From: Reichenbachiella agarivorans
Lineage (GTDB): Bacteria; Bacteroidota; Bacteroidia; Cytophagales; Cyclobacteriaceae
Direction: 5' to 3'
Length of the DNA: 64,000 nt
NCBI RefSeq assembly: GCF_025502585.1
Contig: NZ_CP106679.1
Coordinates: 186,001 to 250,000 of the forward strand
Both the position numbers and the translations under genes were made by a program. A model generated the notes under the pieces. The model worked only from the letters and a program-made list of their open reading frames with translations. It ran no database searches and was not told where the DNA came from. This document shows, in pieces, positions 44,267-52,421 of the stretch (position 1 is the stretch's first letter; every line of letters begins with the position of its first letter).

Positions 44267-44664
44267 GATAGGTCAGGGGATTTTAATTCTTCGATAGTAA
44301 TATCAAACGCTTTGGCATACTTAGCCAATTTTTGCTCACTCAGTTTTTTGAACACACTAGGTTTGAAATGTCTTTTGACTGTAAACGACCAAAATCCAGT
44401 GTAGCCTGTGATGGTAGGCATATCCATGAGGCATTTCTCTTTGAAATAATAGACAGGGCTTTTCTCCCCGTTCAATACAGCTTGTTTCGCCTCCTCTATT
44501 TTTTCATTGACATCATCCCATGCATTGTCAAGCGCATCTTTCTTTACGTTCCAGCCTTGACTGAGTGCAGATGTATATTTACCATCATCATCTTTGGCGT
44601 AAACTACTTCTCTCAATACATTTTTGAGTGCACTTTCATCTTGTGGAATGTCTTCTTTTTTCAT
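44263..44664 (-). CDS. Unknown protein of the dialkylresorcinol/flexirubin cluster
   Basis: 133 residues, soluble, no signal or membrane helix. Two parts are seen: an acidic helical first half (DVNEKIEEAKQAVL), and VYYFKEKCLMDMPTITGYTG with WSFTVKRHFKP, after which a small helical end (LAKYAKAFDITIEELKSP). I do not recognise a family. Its position, coupled by ATGA to the BtrH-like gene and following DarB, makes a cluster-specific role likely, for example a scaffold or a partner of BtrH. Confidence 0.7.
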   Translation of the reverse strand: MKKEDIPQDESALKNVLREVVYAKDDDGKYTSALSQGWNVKKDALDNAWDDVNEKIEEAKQAVLNGEKSPVYYFKEKCLMDMPTITGYTGFWSFTVKRHFKPSVFKKLSEQKLAKYAKAFDITIEELKSPDLS

Positions 44665-44691
44665 GTTGCTTAGGTCTAGGTTTGAGCGAGT

Positions 44692-45834
44692 TTAGCATAC
44701 TGTCAAATAGCAAAACACGTAGGAGAATCTAGAACTCTCTGGTACTGCCAACAACACTTTTTCGCCTTTCTTCAATCGACCACTATTGAGCAACTCATCC
44801 ACCATCAGGTAGATCGATCCTGCACCTACGTTTCCTTTGCTGCTGAGATTGGTAAACCATTTTTCTTTGGGTATCCCCATACCATTGGATTCCAATATAT
44901 CGGCAATCTTATCTTCAAAAAAGAAGCTTGACAAATGCGGCAAGAAGTGATCTACTTCGTCCACATTTTGATTTTTATCCTTGAGTATTTTGATCAAGTG
45001 ATTGAATCCCAAGCTCACAATATTTTTGTCTAGCAGTCTGGTATCCTGCTTGATGGTCATCACTGACTCGTGCATGATATCCTCTGGCGCATAGTCCATA
45101 TAGCTCTTGAGCGTACCATCCTCTTCTTTTTCTGCAGCCATATACATACAGGCTTCCTGTACGTTGGCATACGATATTCCCTCCACCCACTCTACTTTGA
45201 GGTTGAGACCATTTGGGTTGGGCTTATCTTCGAGCAGAAAAGTCGCTGCTCCATCTGAAAGCATCCATCTCAAAAAGTCCTTTTGAAAAGCCACCATTGG
45301 ATTTTGCTCCAATGCTTCTAAGTGCTTCACTTCATCCTCGAACTGCTCTGATCTCAACACTCTTGACAACCTCTCTGAACCTGTCGTAATGGCCTTCTTC
45401 TTGTCTCCAATTTTGATCGACATGTAGGCATACTTGAAGGCATGCATCCCAGAGCAGCAAACTCCCGATGGGGACACCACTTCTATCGACTTCATCTCCG
45501 GCAACCAGCCATGCACCATCACAGCATGCGAGGGCATCATTTGGTCGGGAGAAGATGTCCCGCAAGACAATAAATCCACTTCCTTTATCTCTTCAGGATT
45601 AGACTCAAACAACTTTTTGATGGCCAAAGAGACCATTTGTGAGTTGGTATGTGTCGCTACACCCTCTTTGGTGATCGCGTAATGTCTTCCTTTGATCTTA
45701 TTATTTCTTAATACAATGGACTTTGACCTTGATTTGGCTCCATTGACATAACCCAAGTAATCTTCCATCTCTTCATTGCTGATCAGGTCATTGGGTAAAA
45801 AACTTGACGTTCTTGTGATATAAACTTCCGGCAT
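44692..45834 (-). CDS. darB: Dialkylresorcinol ketosynthase DarB (KAS III-like)
   Basis: 380 residues of the KAS III fold. The catalytic Cys is in SGVCCSGMHA (C127), with His in HFLPHLSS and Asn in SKGNVGAGS. DarB-type enzymes condense two fatty acyl chains and cyclise them into a cyclohexanedione, which DarA turns into a dialkylresorcinol. darA lies directly upstream (8 nt gap), which supports the assignment. The substrates would come from the ACP and KS pair or from ordinary fatty acid synthesis. Confidence 0.93.
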   Translation of the reverse strand: MPEVYITRTSSFLPNDLISNEEMEDYLGYVNGAKSRSKSIVLRNNKIKGRHYAITKEGVATHTNSQMVSLAIKKLFESNPEEIKEVDLLSCGTSSPDQMMPSHAVMVHGWLPEMKSIEVVSPSGVCCSGMHAFKYAYMSIKIGDKKKAITTGSERLSRVLRSEQFEDEVKHLEALEQNPMVAFQKDFLRWMLSDGAATFLLEDKPNPNGLNLKVEWVEGISYANVQEACMYMAAEKEEDGTLKSYMDYAPEDIMHESVMTIKQDTRLLDKNIVSLGFNHLIKILKDKNQNVDEVDHFLPHLSSFFFEDKIADILESNGMGIPKEKWFTNLSSKGNVGAGSIYLMVDELLNSGRLKKGEKVLLAVPESSRFSYVFCYLTVC

Positions 45835-45842
45835 CTCTCTTG

Positions 45843-46739
45843 TCAGTTAACCCCGCAATAATACTCCTTTTTCCTTTTAATAGAACTCAGAGTAAAGGGT
45901 CTTAATAATAAATTAAAAATAGTTAATACAATAGGTGACACTACAAATAATGCAATAATGAGGTAGTATTTAAATCCTACCAACCATCGTTTTCTTTTGG
46001 CTGCTGTCGTTCCCTTTTTCTTGATGATGTTGGCCCAGATTTGAAATAACTTTTTCGCTCTCTGCTCAATAAACAAAATGTTAGTGGGTACACTTATTCT
46101 GTTTAGAGACAAAATTTGGCTTTGCAGATCGACATAATCTCCCTTATCCATGCTTTCCTTAACCAGCACGCCAAAGCGATCAGAATACTGAATATCCTCG
46201 TCACTGACTCCTGGTTTTGGGAATATCCCCAGTGGTTTGGTCTTCTTCCCGTCTAGCATCCAGTGCAAAATCGACACGACACTCGTCAGGTTGTTGGATC
46301 GATCGATCAATGGGATATTTCCCACCAACGTCGCTCCTGCCTCTCGCAACATGGTCTTCACGCTGTCCTGTGCATTGAGCCACATGTTGCGAGCACCAAT
46401 TACGGTCACAACAGGCTTCCCTTTGATGATTTGTTTAAACTTCTCGTTTTTGAGCAAAGATGTCGTAGGGATCGAAGGAGACAAAAACCAAGGTTGATAC
46501 CCGAGTATGATTAAATCATACTCTTCGTTGGCAAAAGTCATCGGCTCCAAATCAACAGGTTCTTCCAACACAGATTCAGGCATGGCATCAAAAAAACGCT
46601 CACTACTCCATGGAAATCCAAATGGTCTTTTCACCTGGACTTTCACCCTTTCCACCTCACCAAATGGGATTAGAAAACGATCTAATATCTCGTCCAGCTG
46701 ACCTGTTTGCGAATAATTGATTGCTAATATTTTCTTCAT
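45843..46739 (-). CDS. darA: Dialkylresorcinol aromatising/condensing enzyme DarA
   Basis: 298 residues. N-terminal strand-loop ILAINYSQTGQLDEI (S10-QTGQ-L15) looks like the flavodoxin phosphate loop, and VVTVIGARNMWLNAQ resembles the second flavin loop. C-terminal membrane segment (YLIIALFVVSPIVLTIF). In Pseudomonas and Flavobacterium systems DarA makes the final dialkylresorcinol with DarB. A flavodoxin fold fits an oxidative aromatisation of the cyclohexanedione (inference). The product is a lipid, consistent with a membrane-anchored enzyme. DarB follows 8 nt downstream. Confidence 0.9.
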   Translation of the reverse strand: MKKILAINYSQTGQLDEILDRFLIPFGEVERVKVQVKRPFGFPWSSERFFDAMPESVLEEPVDLEPMTFANEEYDLIILGYQPWFLSPSIPTTSLLKNEKFKQIIKGKPVVTVIGARNMWLNAQDSVKTMLREAGATLVGNIPLIDRSNNLTSVVSILHWMLDGKKTKPLGIFPKPGVSDEDIQYSDRFGVLVKESMDKGDYVDLQSQILSLNRISVPTNILFIEQRAKKLFQIWANIIKKKGTTAAKRKRWLVGFKYYLIIALFVVSPIVLTIFNLLLRPFTLSSIKRKKEYYCGVN

Positions 46740-46754
46740 GAATCCTAAAGACTC

Positions 46755-47234
46755 TTATTTGGTTGGTAAATCATCACTAGATATAACAGATGACTTCTTA
46801 GCATAAAGTGCAATCTGCTTTTTCAAAGCTGGCTTCAAACTTAAGTAATTATCTATTATGATTTTCTTATCCTCTTCCATGTTATCCTTATATCCCAATA
46901 TCCCTGGGCTCTGTTCTTGGATGGCCAATCGAAGAAATCGATATTCTACTTCCTCCGGATTGGCTTCTATCTCTGCTTCCAACATGGTAGCTCCCTTCTT
47001 AAAGGATTTGACTTTGTCCCCCACTCCTTTTTGATATTCAGCCTCCTTGGCAATCAATGCACCTTGATAGGCTCTGATCAGAGATGTTTCTTTTTGCTTG
47101 CTCAATTCGTGCAATGCCTTTTCCAAGGACTCTAAAGAGTCTCCTGCCAGTGCCTGATACACCAACTTGGTGTTATCCATAGTACTTGATACCAAGGAAG
47201 AAAACACCAAAATATATGTCAGAAATATTTTCAT
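46755..47234 (-). CDS. Secreted protein at the head of the dar operon, unknown function
   Basis: 159 residues with signal peptide (KIFLTYILVFSSLVSS). The mature part is helical: TPR-like spacing (YQALAGDSLESLEKALHELS, then RAYQGALIAKEAEYQKG). It lies 15 nt upstream of darA and is probably the first gene of the operon. I do not recognise a family. A periplasmic role in handling the lipid product is possible but unsupported beyond context. Confidence 0.7.
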   Translation of the reverse strand: MKIFLTYILVFSSLVSSTMDNTKLVYQALAGDSLESLEKALHELSKQKETSLIRAYQGALIAKEAEYQKGVGDKVKSFKKGATMLEAEIEANPEEVEYRFLRLAIQEQSPGILGYKDNMEEDKKIIIDNYLSLKPALKKQIALYAKKSSVISSDDLPTK

Positions 47235-47339
47235 AGGTAAGTTTTTATGACTGAGAAACCAATAAGTTGATCATCCCCCAACGGAACCATTTCTATTAAA
47301 AAAAGAGCAATATATTTAATAGACAAACCAAATTAAATA

Positions 47340-47369
47340 TTGGTCATGATAAATAGATAATTAAATTTA
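47340..47369 (+). promoter_or_regulatory. Possible promoter for the halogenase-hydrolase operon
   Basis: TTG (47340-47342), 19-nt spacer, TAAATTTA (47362-47369), a one-base variant of TAnnTTTG. Transcription would start near 47376, about 60 nt before the preferred ATG at 47437. Confidence 0.35.
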
Positions 47370-47436
47370 TGCCCTGAAGCCTCAACCCCTGAATATGAGG
47401 CATCAAAACAATAAACTTCGTGATATAAATTTCGAC

Positions 47437-49107
47437 ATGAAAGATCAATATGATGTAATACTGATGGGTGGTGGTTTGGCTGGATTGACCTTATCCCTTC
47501 AATTGAGAATTGACAACCCAGACATTTCCATATTGATATTGGAGCAGCGCAAAAACGAAGCGCCTACCGCTGCACACAAAGTGGGAGAATCTACTGTTGA
47601 GTTGGGCACATATTACTTACGCGAAGTATTAGGACTCAAAGATTATCTCGATGCAGAGCAATTGCCCAAGCATGGATTGCGATTTTACTTCTCTCCCAAG
47701 CATAAAAACAAGATCGAAAAAAGAGTAGAACTCGGCCCTAGGAATCGCCTCCCTGTCCCAAGTCATCAACTAGATCGCGGCAGCTTCGAAAACGAGCTAA
47801 TGCGACGCAGCAAAGAAGCTGGGACGGATTTCTTGATGGGTGCCCGTGTCAAAAGTGTAGAATTTGGCGAGGAGCTCCACACCGTCACTTATATCAATGA
47901 AGGCGAAACCAAACAAGTCAAAGCTCGCTGGACAATCGACTCTACCGGTCGTGGTGCGATCCTCAAAAGACAAGAAGATTTCCAAAAACCAACGGATCAC
48001 AATGTCAATGCTGTTTGGTTCAGAGTCAAAGGTGAAATCGATGTACATGAGTGGTCTACTGATGAAAACTGGACTAATTTCCTCAAACCAGGTCTGAGAC
48101 GATTGGGCACAGTACATTTGATGGACACGGGCTATTGGCTATGGTTTATTCCCCTATCATCGGGCAACACCAGTGTGGGCATCGTCGCAGACCCTAGATT
48201 TCATGATTTCTCTGATTTCAACACCAAAGACAAAGCCTTTGAGTGGATCAAAAAAAACGAGCCACAGGCGTTTGAAAAAATGGGTCACAAAAAAGATGAG
48301 ATTCTCGACTTCCTCCAACTCAAACATTATTCACACCATAGTGGCAAACTCTATTCAGACCAAAGATGGGCTGTCACAGGTGATTCTGGCGTATTCCTTG
48401 ACCCACTCTATTCTCCAGGCACTGATTTTATCTCGATGAACAACACCTGGATTACGGATTTGATCACAAGAGATTTAGCTGGAGAACCGGTATTCATCCA
48501 TGTAGATGTGTACGAAAAAACACATTTTGGCATCTTCGAGCACTGGATTCCTACCTACCTAGACAAATACCAATTGATGGGCAACAGCCAAATCATGGTC
48601 GCAAAGATTTTCTGGGACTGGGCTGTTTACTGGTCATTCTTTACCTTGCTTTTTACCAACAAAGGATACACCAACCTCAGAGTCCTCAAAGCCCTATTTG
48701 CGAATGAAGACAGCTTGGGCAGGAAAGTCGGCATCCTCAACAAAAACGTTCAGGATATGTTCATCGCATGGAGACCTCACGACACTGCAGATGTCTCAGA
48801 GAGATATGTCGACCCATTTGACATGGCTTGTTTGAGAAAATTCCACCACGGTCTGGAGGTTCAATATGACACTCCTAGCCTCTTGGACAAGGTCACAGAA
48901 AACATCGGCATCATCGAAAAACTAGCTGCTGAGTTATTTAGGCATGTGAGTCATAAAGTACATGGTACACCTATCGACATGTTGGTCGATCCATATACCA
49001 TGGACCTCAACAACGTCAATACACAGCCTGAAAACGGAATTCCATCTGATCCAGACATGAGAAAAGACCTGGCAACTATGTGGTTCTATGACGTAGTAGA
49101 AGCTTGA
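47437..49107 (+). CDS. Flavin-dependent halogenase-like oxidoreductase
   Basis: 556 residues from ATG 47437; an in-frame ATG at 47395 gives a basic extension that is not needed. FAD-binding loop GGGLAG (11-16). The motif W234-L-W-F-I-P239 matches WxWxIP, which marks flavin-dependent halogenases and is absent from ordinary monooxygenases. HKVGESTVELG and the late FAD segment GDSGVFLDPLYSPGTDF also agree. A long C-terminal part fits the phenolic/fatty-acid halogenase-like class. It is divergent from darA and is followed by two hydrolases. Chlorinated flexirubins are known, so halogenation of the resorcinol ring is a good hypothesis; hydroxylation cannot be excluded. Confidence 0.85.
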   Translation: MKDQYDVILMGGGLAGLTLSLQLRIDNPDISILILEQRKNEAPTAAHKVGESTVELGTYYLREVLGLKDYLDAEQLPKHGLRFYFSPKHKNKIEKRVELGPRNRLPVPSHQLDRGSFENELMRRSKEAGTDFLMGARVKSVEFGEELHTVTYINEGETKQVKARWTIDSTGRGAILKRQEDFQKPTDHNVNAVWFRVKGEIDVHEWSTDENWTNFLKPGLRRLGTVHLMDTGYWLWFIPLSSGNTSVGIVADPRFHDFSDFNTKDKAFEWIKKNEPQAFEKMGHKKDEILDFLQLKHYSHHSGKLYSDQRWAVTGDSGVFLDPLYSPGTDFISMNNTWITDLITRDLAGEPVFIHVDVYEKTHFGIFEHWIPTYLDKYQLMGNSQIMVAKIFWDWAVYWSFFTLLFTNKGYTNLRVLKALFANEDSLGRKVGILNKNVQDMFIAWRPHDTADVSERYVDPFDMACLRKFHHGLEVQYDTPSLLDKVTENIGIIEKLAAELFRHVSHKVHGTPIDMLVDPYTMDLNNVNTQPENGIPSDPDMRKDLATMWFYDVVEA

Positions 49108-49757
49108 TGAGAATTTACACGATCAGTGGCCTAGGTGCGGACGAAAGGGTGTTCTCAAACCTAGACACTGGTCATGAGTTGATTCATCTCCCATGGTTGC
49201 CTCCTCTCTCAGATGAGTCATTGGCGGCATACGCCAAAAGATTGTCTCAAAAAATAGACACAAGCCAAGCCTTTTCGTTATTGGGAGTGAGTTTTGGTGG
49301 AATCGTCGCTGTAGAAATGGAGAAAATACTGAATCCTGAAAGAGTGATTCTTATTTCTTCTGCACAAATCAAATCAGACCTTAACCCCATATTTAGGTTC
49401 ATAGGCAAGACAGGCATACTAAAAAACCTACCCTTGTCTGTATTTCGACCCCAACCCAAATATGTTGCTAGGCTGTTTGATGTTCAAGACAAATACAAAG
49501 AACTCCTTTTTGAGATTTTGAAAGACAGTGATGACCATTTCACCAAATGGGCCATGCACAGCATCTCCACTTGGCAAAATGAGCATCAATCTCACCGAGT
49601 GATGATGATACACGGCACCAAGGACAAAGTACTCAACTGTCCCAAAAGGGCTGAAGTAATAAAAATACATGGTGCGGGTCACGGCATGATTATGAATAGA
49701 TCCAATGAAATCAATGAATTGATTCGGAAAATCTATCACAATGACACGAAAGAATAA
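49107..49757 (+). CDS. Alpha/beta hydrolase
   Basis: 216 residues from the ATG at 49107, sharing one base with the halogenase stop (TGATG). Short alpha/beta hydrolase: LGVSFGG gives the GxSxG nucleophile elbow, IHGTKDKVLN holds the likely acid, and GAGHGMIM the His. The N terminus YTISGLGADERVFSNL is typical of small Bacteroidota hydrolases. The tight overlap with the halogenase suggests action in the same pathway, for instance ester or thioester hydrolysis. Substrate unknown. Confidence 0.87.
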   Translation: MRIYTISGLGADERVFSNLDTGHELIHLPWLPPLSDESLAAYAKRLSQKIDTSQAFSLLGVSFGGIVAVEMEKILNPERVILISSAQIKSDLNPIFRFIGKTGILKNLPLSVFRPQPKYVARLFDVQDKYKELLFEILKDSDDHFTKWAMHSISTWQNEHQSHRVMMIHGTKDKVLNCPKRAEVIKIHGAGHGMIMNRSNEINELIRKIYHNDTKE

Positions 49758-50751
49758 GAAACTAAAAAAGAAAATCAAATCTATACTGTTAGCATCTCTA
49801 TTGGCGACTTGCATAGTCTTGTGTTATTTGCTCTTCTTTTTCGTTTCCAACAAAGCTCCTATTCTGCAAGGAACAGTCGAATACCAACTTGAATACAAAC
49901 CTGGTCTACATTTAGACCTCTATCGACCTACCAATCAAGTCTATACGATCTCACCAGTCTTGGTGTATTTTCATGGAGGAGCTTGGGTCTTGGGACGAAA
50001 AGAAGCCATCAACATCAATAGATTCAATGATGCCATCAACACACTTCGTGAAAACGGCTACACCATTGTATCCCCTGCATACACCCTAGCCCATGAGGGA
50101 AAATCACCATTCCCAGCATGTATCATTGATGGTTTTGACGCACTAAAATGGATAAAAACACATGCACAACAATACAACTTAGATCTGGACAATGTGAATT
50201 TGATGGGAGAATCTGCTGGGGCACAAATTGCCATGATGCTATCCTATAGTGACCCATATGATTTTGGTATTGACCACTCCATGCCCACAATCAGGTCAGT
50301 TGTAGACATATATGGGCCTAGCGATCTCCAGTCACTCTATTATTCACAATCCATAGACAGTCTTCAATCCCTACTAGCCAAAGTACCAGGCAGCATCGCC
50401 AAAAACCTAGATATCACGCAACAAATATGTGGTTTTGATCCTAAATCAGACAGCTTAAGAGCCCAAGAATTCATGGCCAAATATTCTCCTGTCAGATACA
50501 TCACATCACAAGCATCACCAACTTTGATCATACAAGGCGATGCGGACATCATCGTGCCTCACAGCCAATCTGAAATCCTAAATCAGCGATTAACGGATTT
50601 TGGAGTAGACCATGCTTATTACTCACTAGAGGGAATGGGACACGCGCTTCGACTCGCTACGGATGCGCAAAAAGATAGCATGCAAATCTGGATCCCCGAT
50701 TTCGTCATGAAGCACAGGTATGCTGACAATAAAAAACAGGAAGGAAAATGA
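49741..50751 (+). CDS. Membrane-anchored alpha/beta hydrolase (esterase/lipase, HSL-type)
   Basis: 336 residues. N-terminal membrane anchor after a basic KKLKKKIK start (LLATCIVLCYLLFFFVS). Then VYFHGGAWVLG (oxyanion HGGxW), GESAGA nucleophile elbow, IQGDADIIVP acid and EGMGHALRL His: a complete hormone-sensitive-lipase-type triad. The start overlaps the previous hydrolase by 17 nt, so three genes form one operon with the halogenase. It may act on an acylated product at the inner membrane (inference). Confidence 0.88.
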   Translation: MTRKNKKLKKKIKSILLASLLATCIVLCYLLFFFVSNKAPILQGTVEYQLEYKPGLHLDLYRPTNQVYTISPVLVYFHGGAWVLGRKEAININRFNDAINTLRENGYTIVSPAYTLAHEGKSPFPACIIDGFDALKWIKTHAQQYNLDLDNVNLMGESAGAQIAMMLSYSDPYDFGIDHSMPTIRSVVDIYGPSDLQSLYYSQSIDSLQSLLAKVPGSIAKNLDITQQICGFDPKSDSLRAQEFMAKYSPVRYITSQASPTLIIQGDADIIVPHSQSEILNQRLTDFGVDHAYYSLEGMGHALRLATDAQKDSMQIWIPDFVMKHRYADNKKQEGK

Positions 50752-50842
50752 GTATATATTAAATACTCCATACTTGGTGATAGTTAATCTAAAACTCACT
50801 TACAAGACATCTTTAGAACCATCTTGGTTCTGGAATCTAAGC

Positions 50843-51004
50843 CTAAAACGCCGCAATCAAAAGCAGAATGAATGCGCCTACCACGATCCAAAACTTATAA
50901 GAAACCAAAACTGGGATAATCACCAAATTGAGGTGCATCAGTACCATCATGAGGACAAGGAGGATGGCGATAAGTTTCAAGGTGGATTTTGTTTGACTGC
51001 TCAT
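50843..51004 (-). CDS. Small two-helix membrane protein, 53 residues
   Basis: Minus-strand frame from ATG 51004 to TAG 50843. A short basic start (MSSQTKSTLKL) leads into a first hydrophobic helix (IAILLVLMMVLMHLNLVII), a turn (SYKFW) and a second helix (IVVGAFILLLIAAF) to the end. It fills the gap between the hydrolase operon and the MFS gene. The amphipathic pattern and a clean start and stop make it a plausible gene, but I see no known family. Confidence 0.55.
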   Translation of the reverse strand: MSSQTKSTLKLIAILLVLMMVLMHLNLVIIPVLVSYKFWIVVGAFILLLIAAF

Positions 51005-51128
51005 TTTTGCTGATTTTAATTCGGCTCAATATTAATGACAATTTCAGAAAATCCATATTTGCTTAGTTTTAATTTATAATTAAAATCGGTCATTCCCCTT
51101 TCCATCCAAAAATGAATATCTTGGCGAC

Positions 51129-52421
51129 ATGATTTTAGATGACAAAAAAACCATCAACGCCTGGTGCTCCTATGACTGGGCCAACTCCGTGTACAACCTC
51201 ATCGTCACGACTGCCATATTCCCCATCTACTACAGCAACGCCACCAAGGCAGCATTCGGAGAAGACGGCATGGTGTCCTTCTTTGGGATACAAATCGATA
51301 GTTCTGTATTGTACTCATATGCCATCTCTTTTTCATTCTTGATCGCAGTGATTCTCTACCCTATTCTATCCGGGATTGCTGATTACAGGGGAGCTAAAAA
51401 GGCATTCATGCGCTTCTTTACTTATCTTGGTTCGATTGCATGCATGGGACTTTACTTCTTTGATGGTGCCAACATAGAGCTTGGTATCCTACTCGCTATC
51501 ACAGCGAGCATTGGTTACGCTTCTTCCGTCGTATTTTACAACGCCTTTTTACCAGAGATTGTCTCTGAAAGCAAAATGGATGCCGTCAGTGCCAAGGGAT
51601 TTTCGATGGGCTATATTGGCTCTGTGCTATTGCTTATTGTGAGTTTGGTACTCGTACAGATGCCTGAGACTTTTGGGTTTGACGGTGCAGGTGCTGCTAC
51701 AAAATTTGTCTTCCTCATGGTAGGCCTCTGGTGGTTCGGATTCTCGCATATTGCACTTTCCAAACTGGAAGACCTGCCTACAAAAAATAAAATCAACTCT
51801 GAAGTATTGAGTGCTGGATTCAGAGAATTGAAAAAAGTCTTTCTTTCGCTCCAAACCCGCATCAACTCCATTCGCTTCTTGAGTTCGTTCTTCTTCTACA
51901 GCATGGGAGTCCAAACTGTCATGCTACTCGCGCCACTCTTTGCTGCCAACGAAATCGGCATGGAATCCGCTGAGATGATCATCGTCATCCTGATCATCCA
52001 ACTAGTAGCCATCGGTGGAGCATACTTATTCGCCCGCATCTCTATTTGGAAGGGAAACAAAGTCTCCATCATGATTTCAGTAATCGTTTGGATTGCCATC
52101 TGCATCATGGCTTATTTGATTCAAGACAAAACCGCCTTCTATGGACTCGCAGCTCTATTAGGCTTGGTGATGGGTGGTATACAGTCAATCTCTCGCTCTA
52201 CCTATTCCAAATTGATTCCTGAGGACACCAAAGACACCGCTTCCTACTTTAGTTTCTATGATGTGACTGAGAAGCTCGCGATTGTCATTGGCACGCTTAC
52301 CTACGGCACCATTTTAAATCTAACTGGGACGATGAGGAACTCCATCCTTTTCATGACCCTATTTTTTGGAGTAGGGCTGTTGATATTGTTTTTTACCCGA
52401 CTCAAAGATAAGTCTGCGTGA
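51129..52421 (+). CDS. MFS transporter, UMF1 family
   Basis: 430 residues with about 12 membrane segments. The N terminus NAWCSYDWANSVYNLIVTTAIFPIYY is the UMF1 signature (vacuole-effluxer, Atg22-like), followed by SGIADYRGAKK (MFS loop motif A variant), ASVVFYNAFLPEI and GGIQSISRSTYSKLIPE. Substrate unknown; the family exports small solutes. The next gene starts with a GTG that overlaps the stop by 4 nt. Confidence 0.92.
   Translation: MILDDKKTINAWCSYDWANSVYNLIVTTAIFPIYYSNATKAAFGEDGMVSFFGIQIDSSVLYSYAISFSFLIAVILYPILSGIADYRGAKKAFMRFFTYLGSIACMGLYFFDGANIELGILLAITASIGYASSVVFYNAFLPEIVSESKMDAVSAKGFSMGYIGSVLLLIVSLVLVQMPETFGFDGAGAATKFVFLMVGLWWFGFSHIALSKLEDLPTKNKINSEVLSAGFRELKKVFLSLQTRINSIRFLSSFFFYSMGVQTVMLLAPLFAANEIGMESAEMIIVILIIQLVAIGGAYLFARISIWKGNKVSIMISVIVWIAICIMAYLIQDKTAFYGLAALLGLVMGGIQSISRSTYSKLIPEDTKDTASYFSFYDVTEKLAIVIGTLTYGTILNLTGTMRNSILFMTLFFGVGLLILFFTRLKDKSA

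Noticed and set aside
38703-50751. Horizontally acquired island
   Set aside because: No integrase, transposase or tRNA border is present and base and codon use look like the neighbours by eye.
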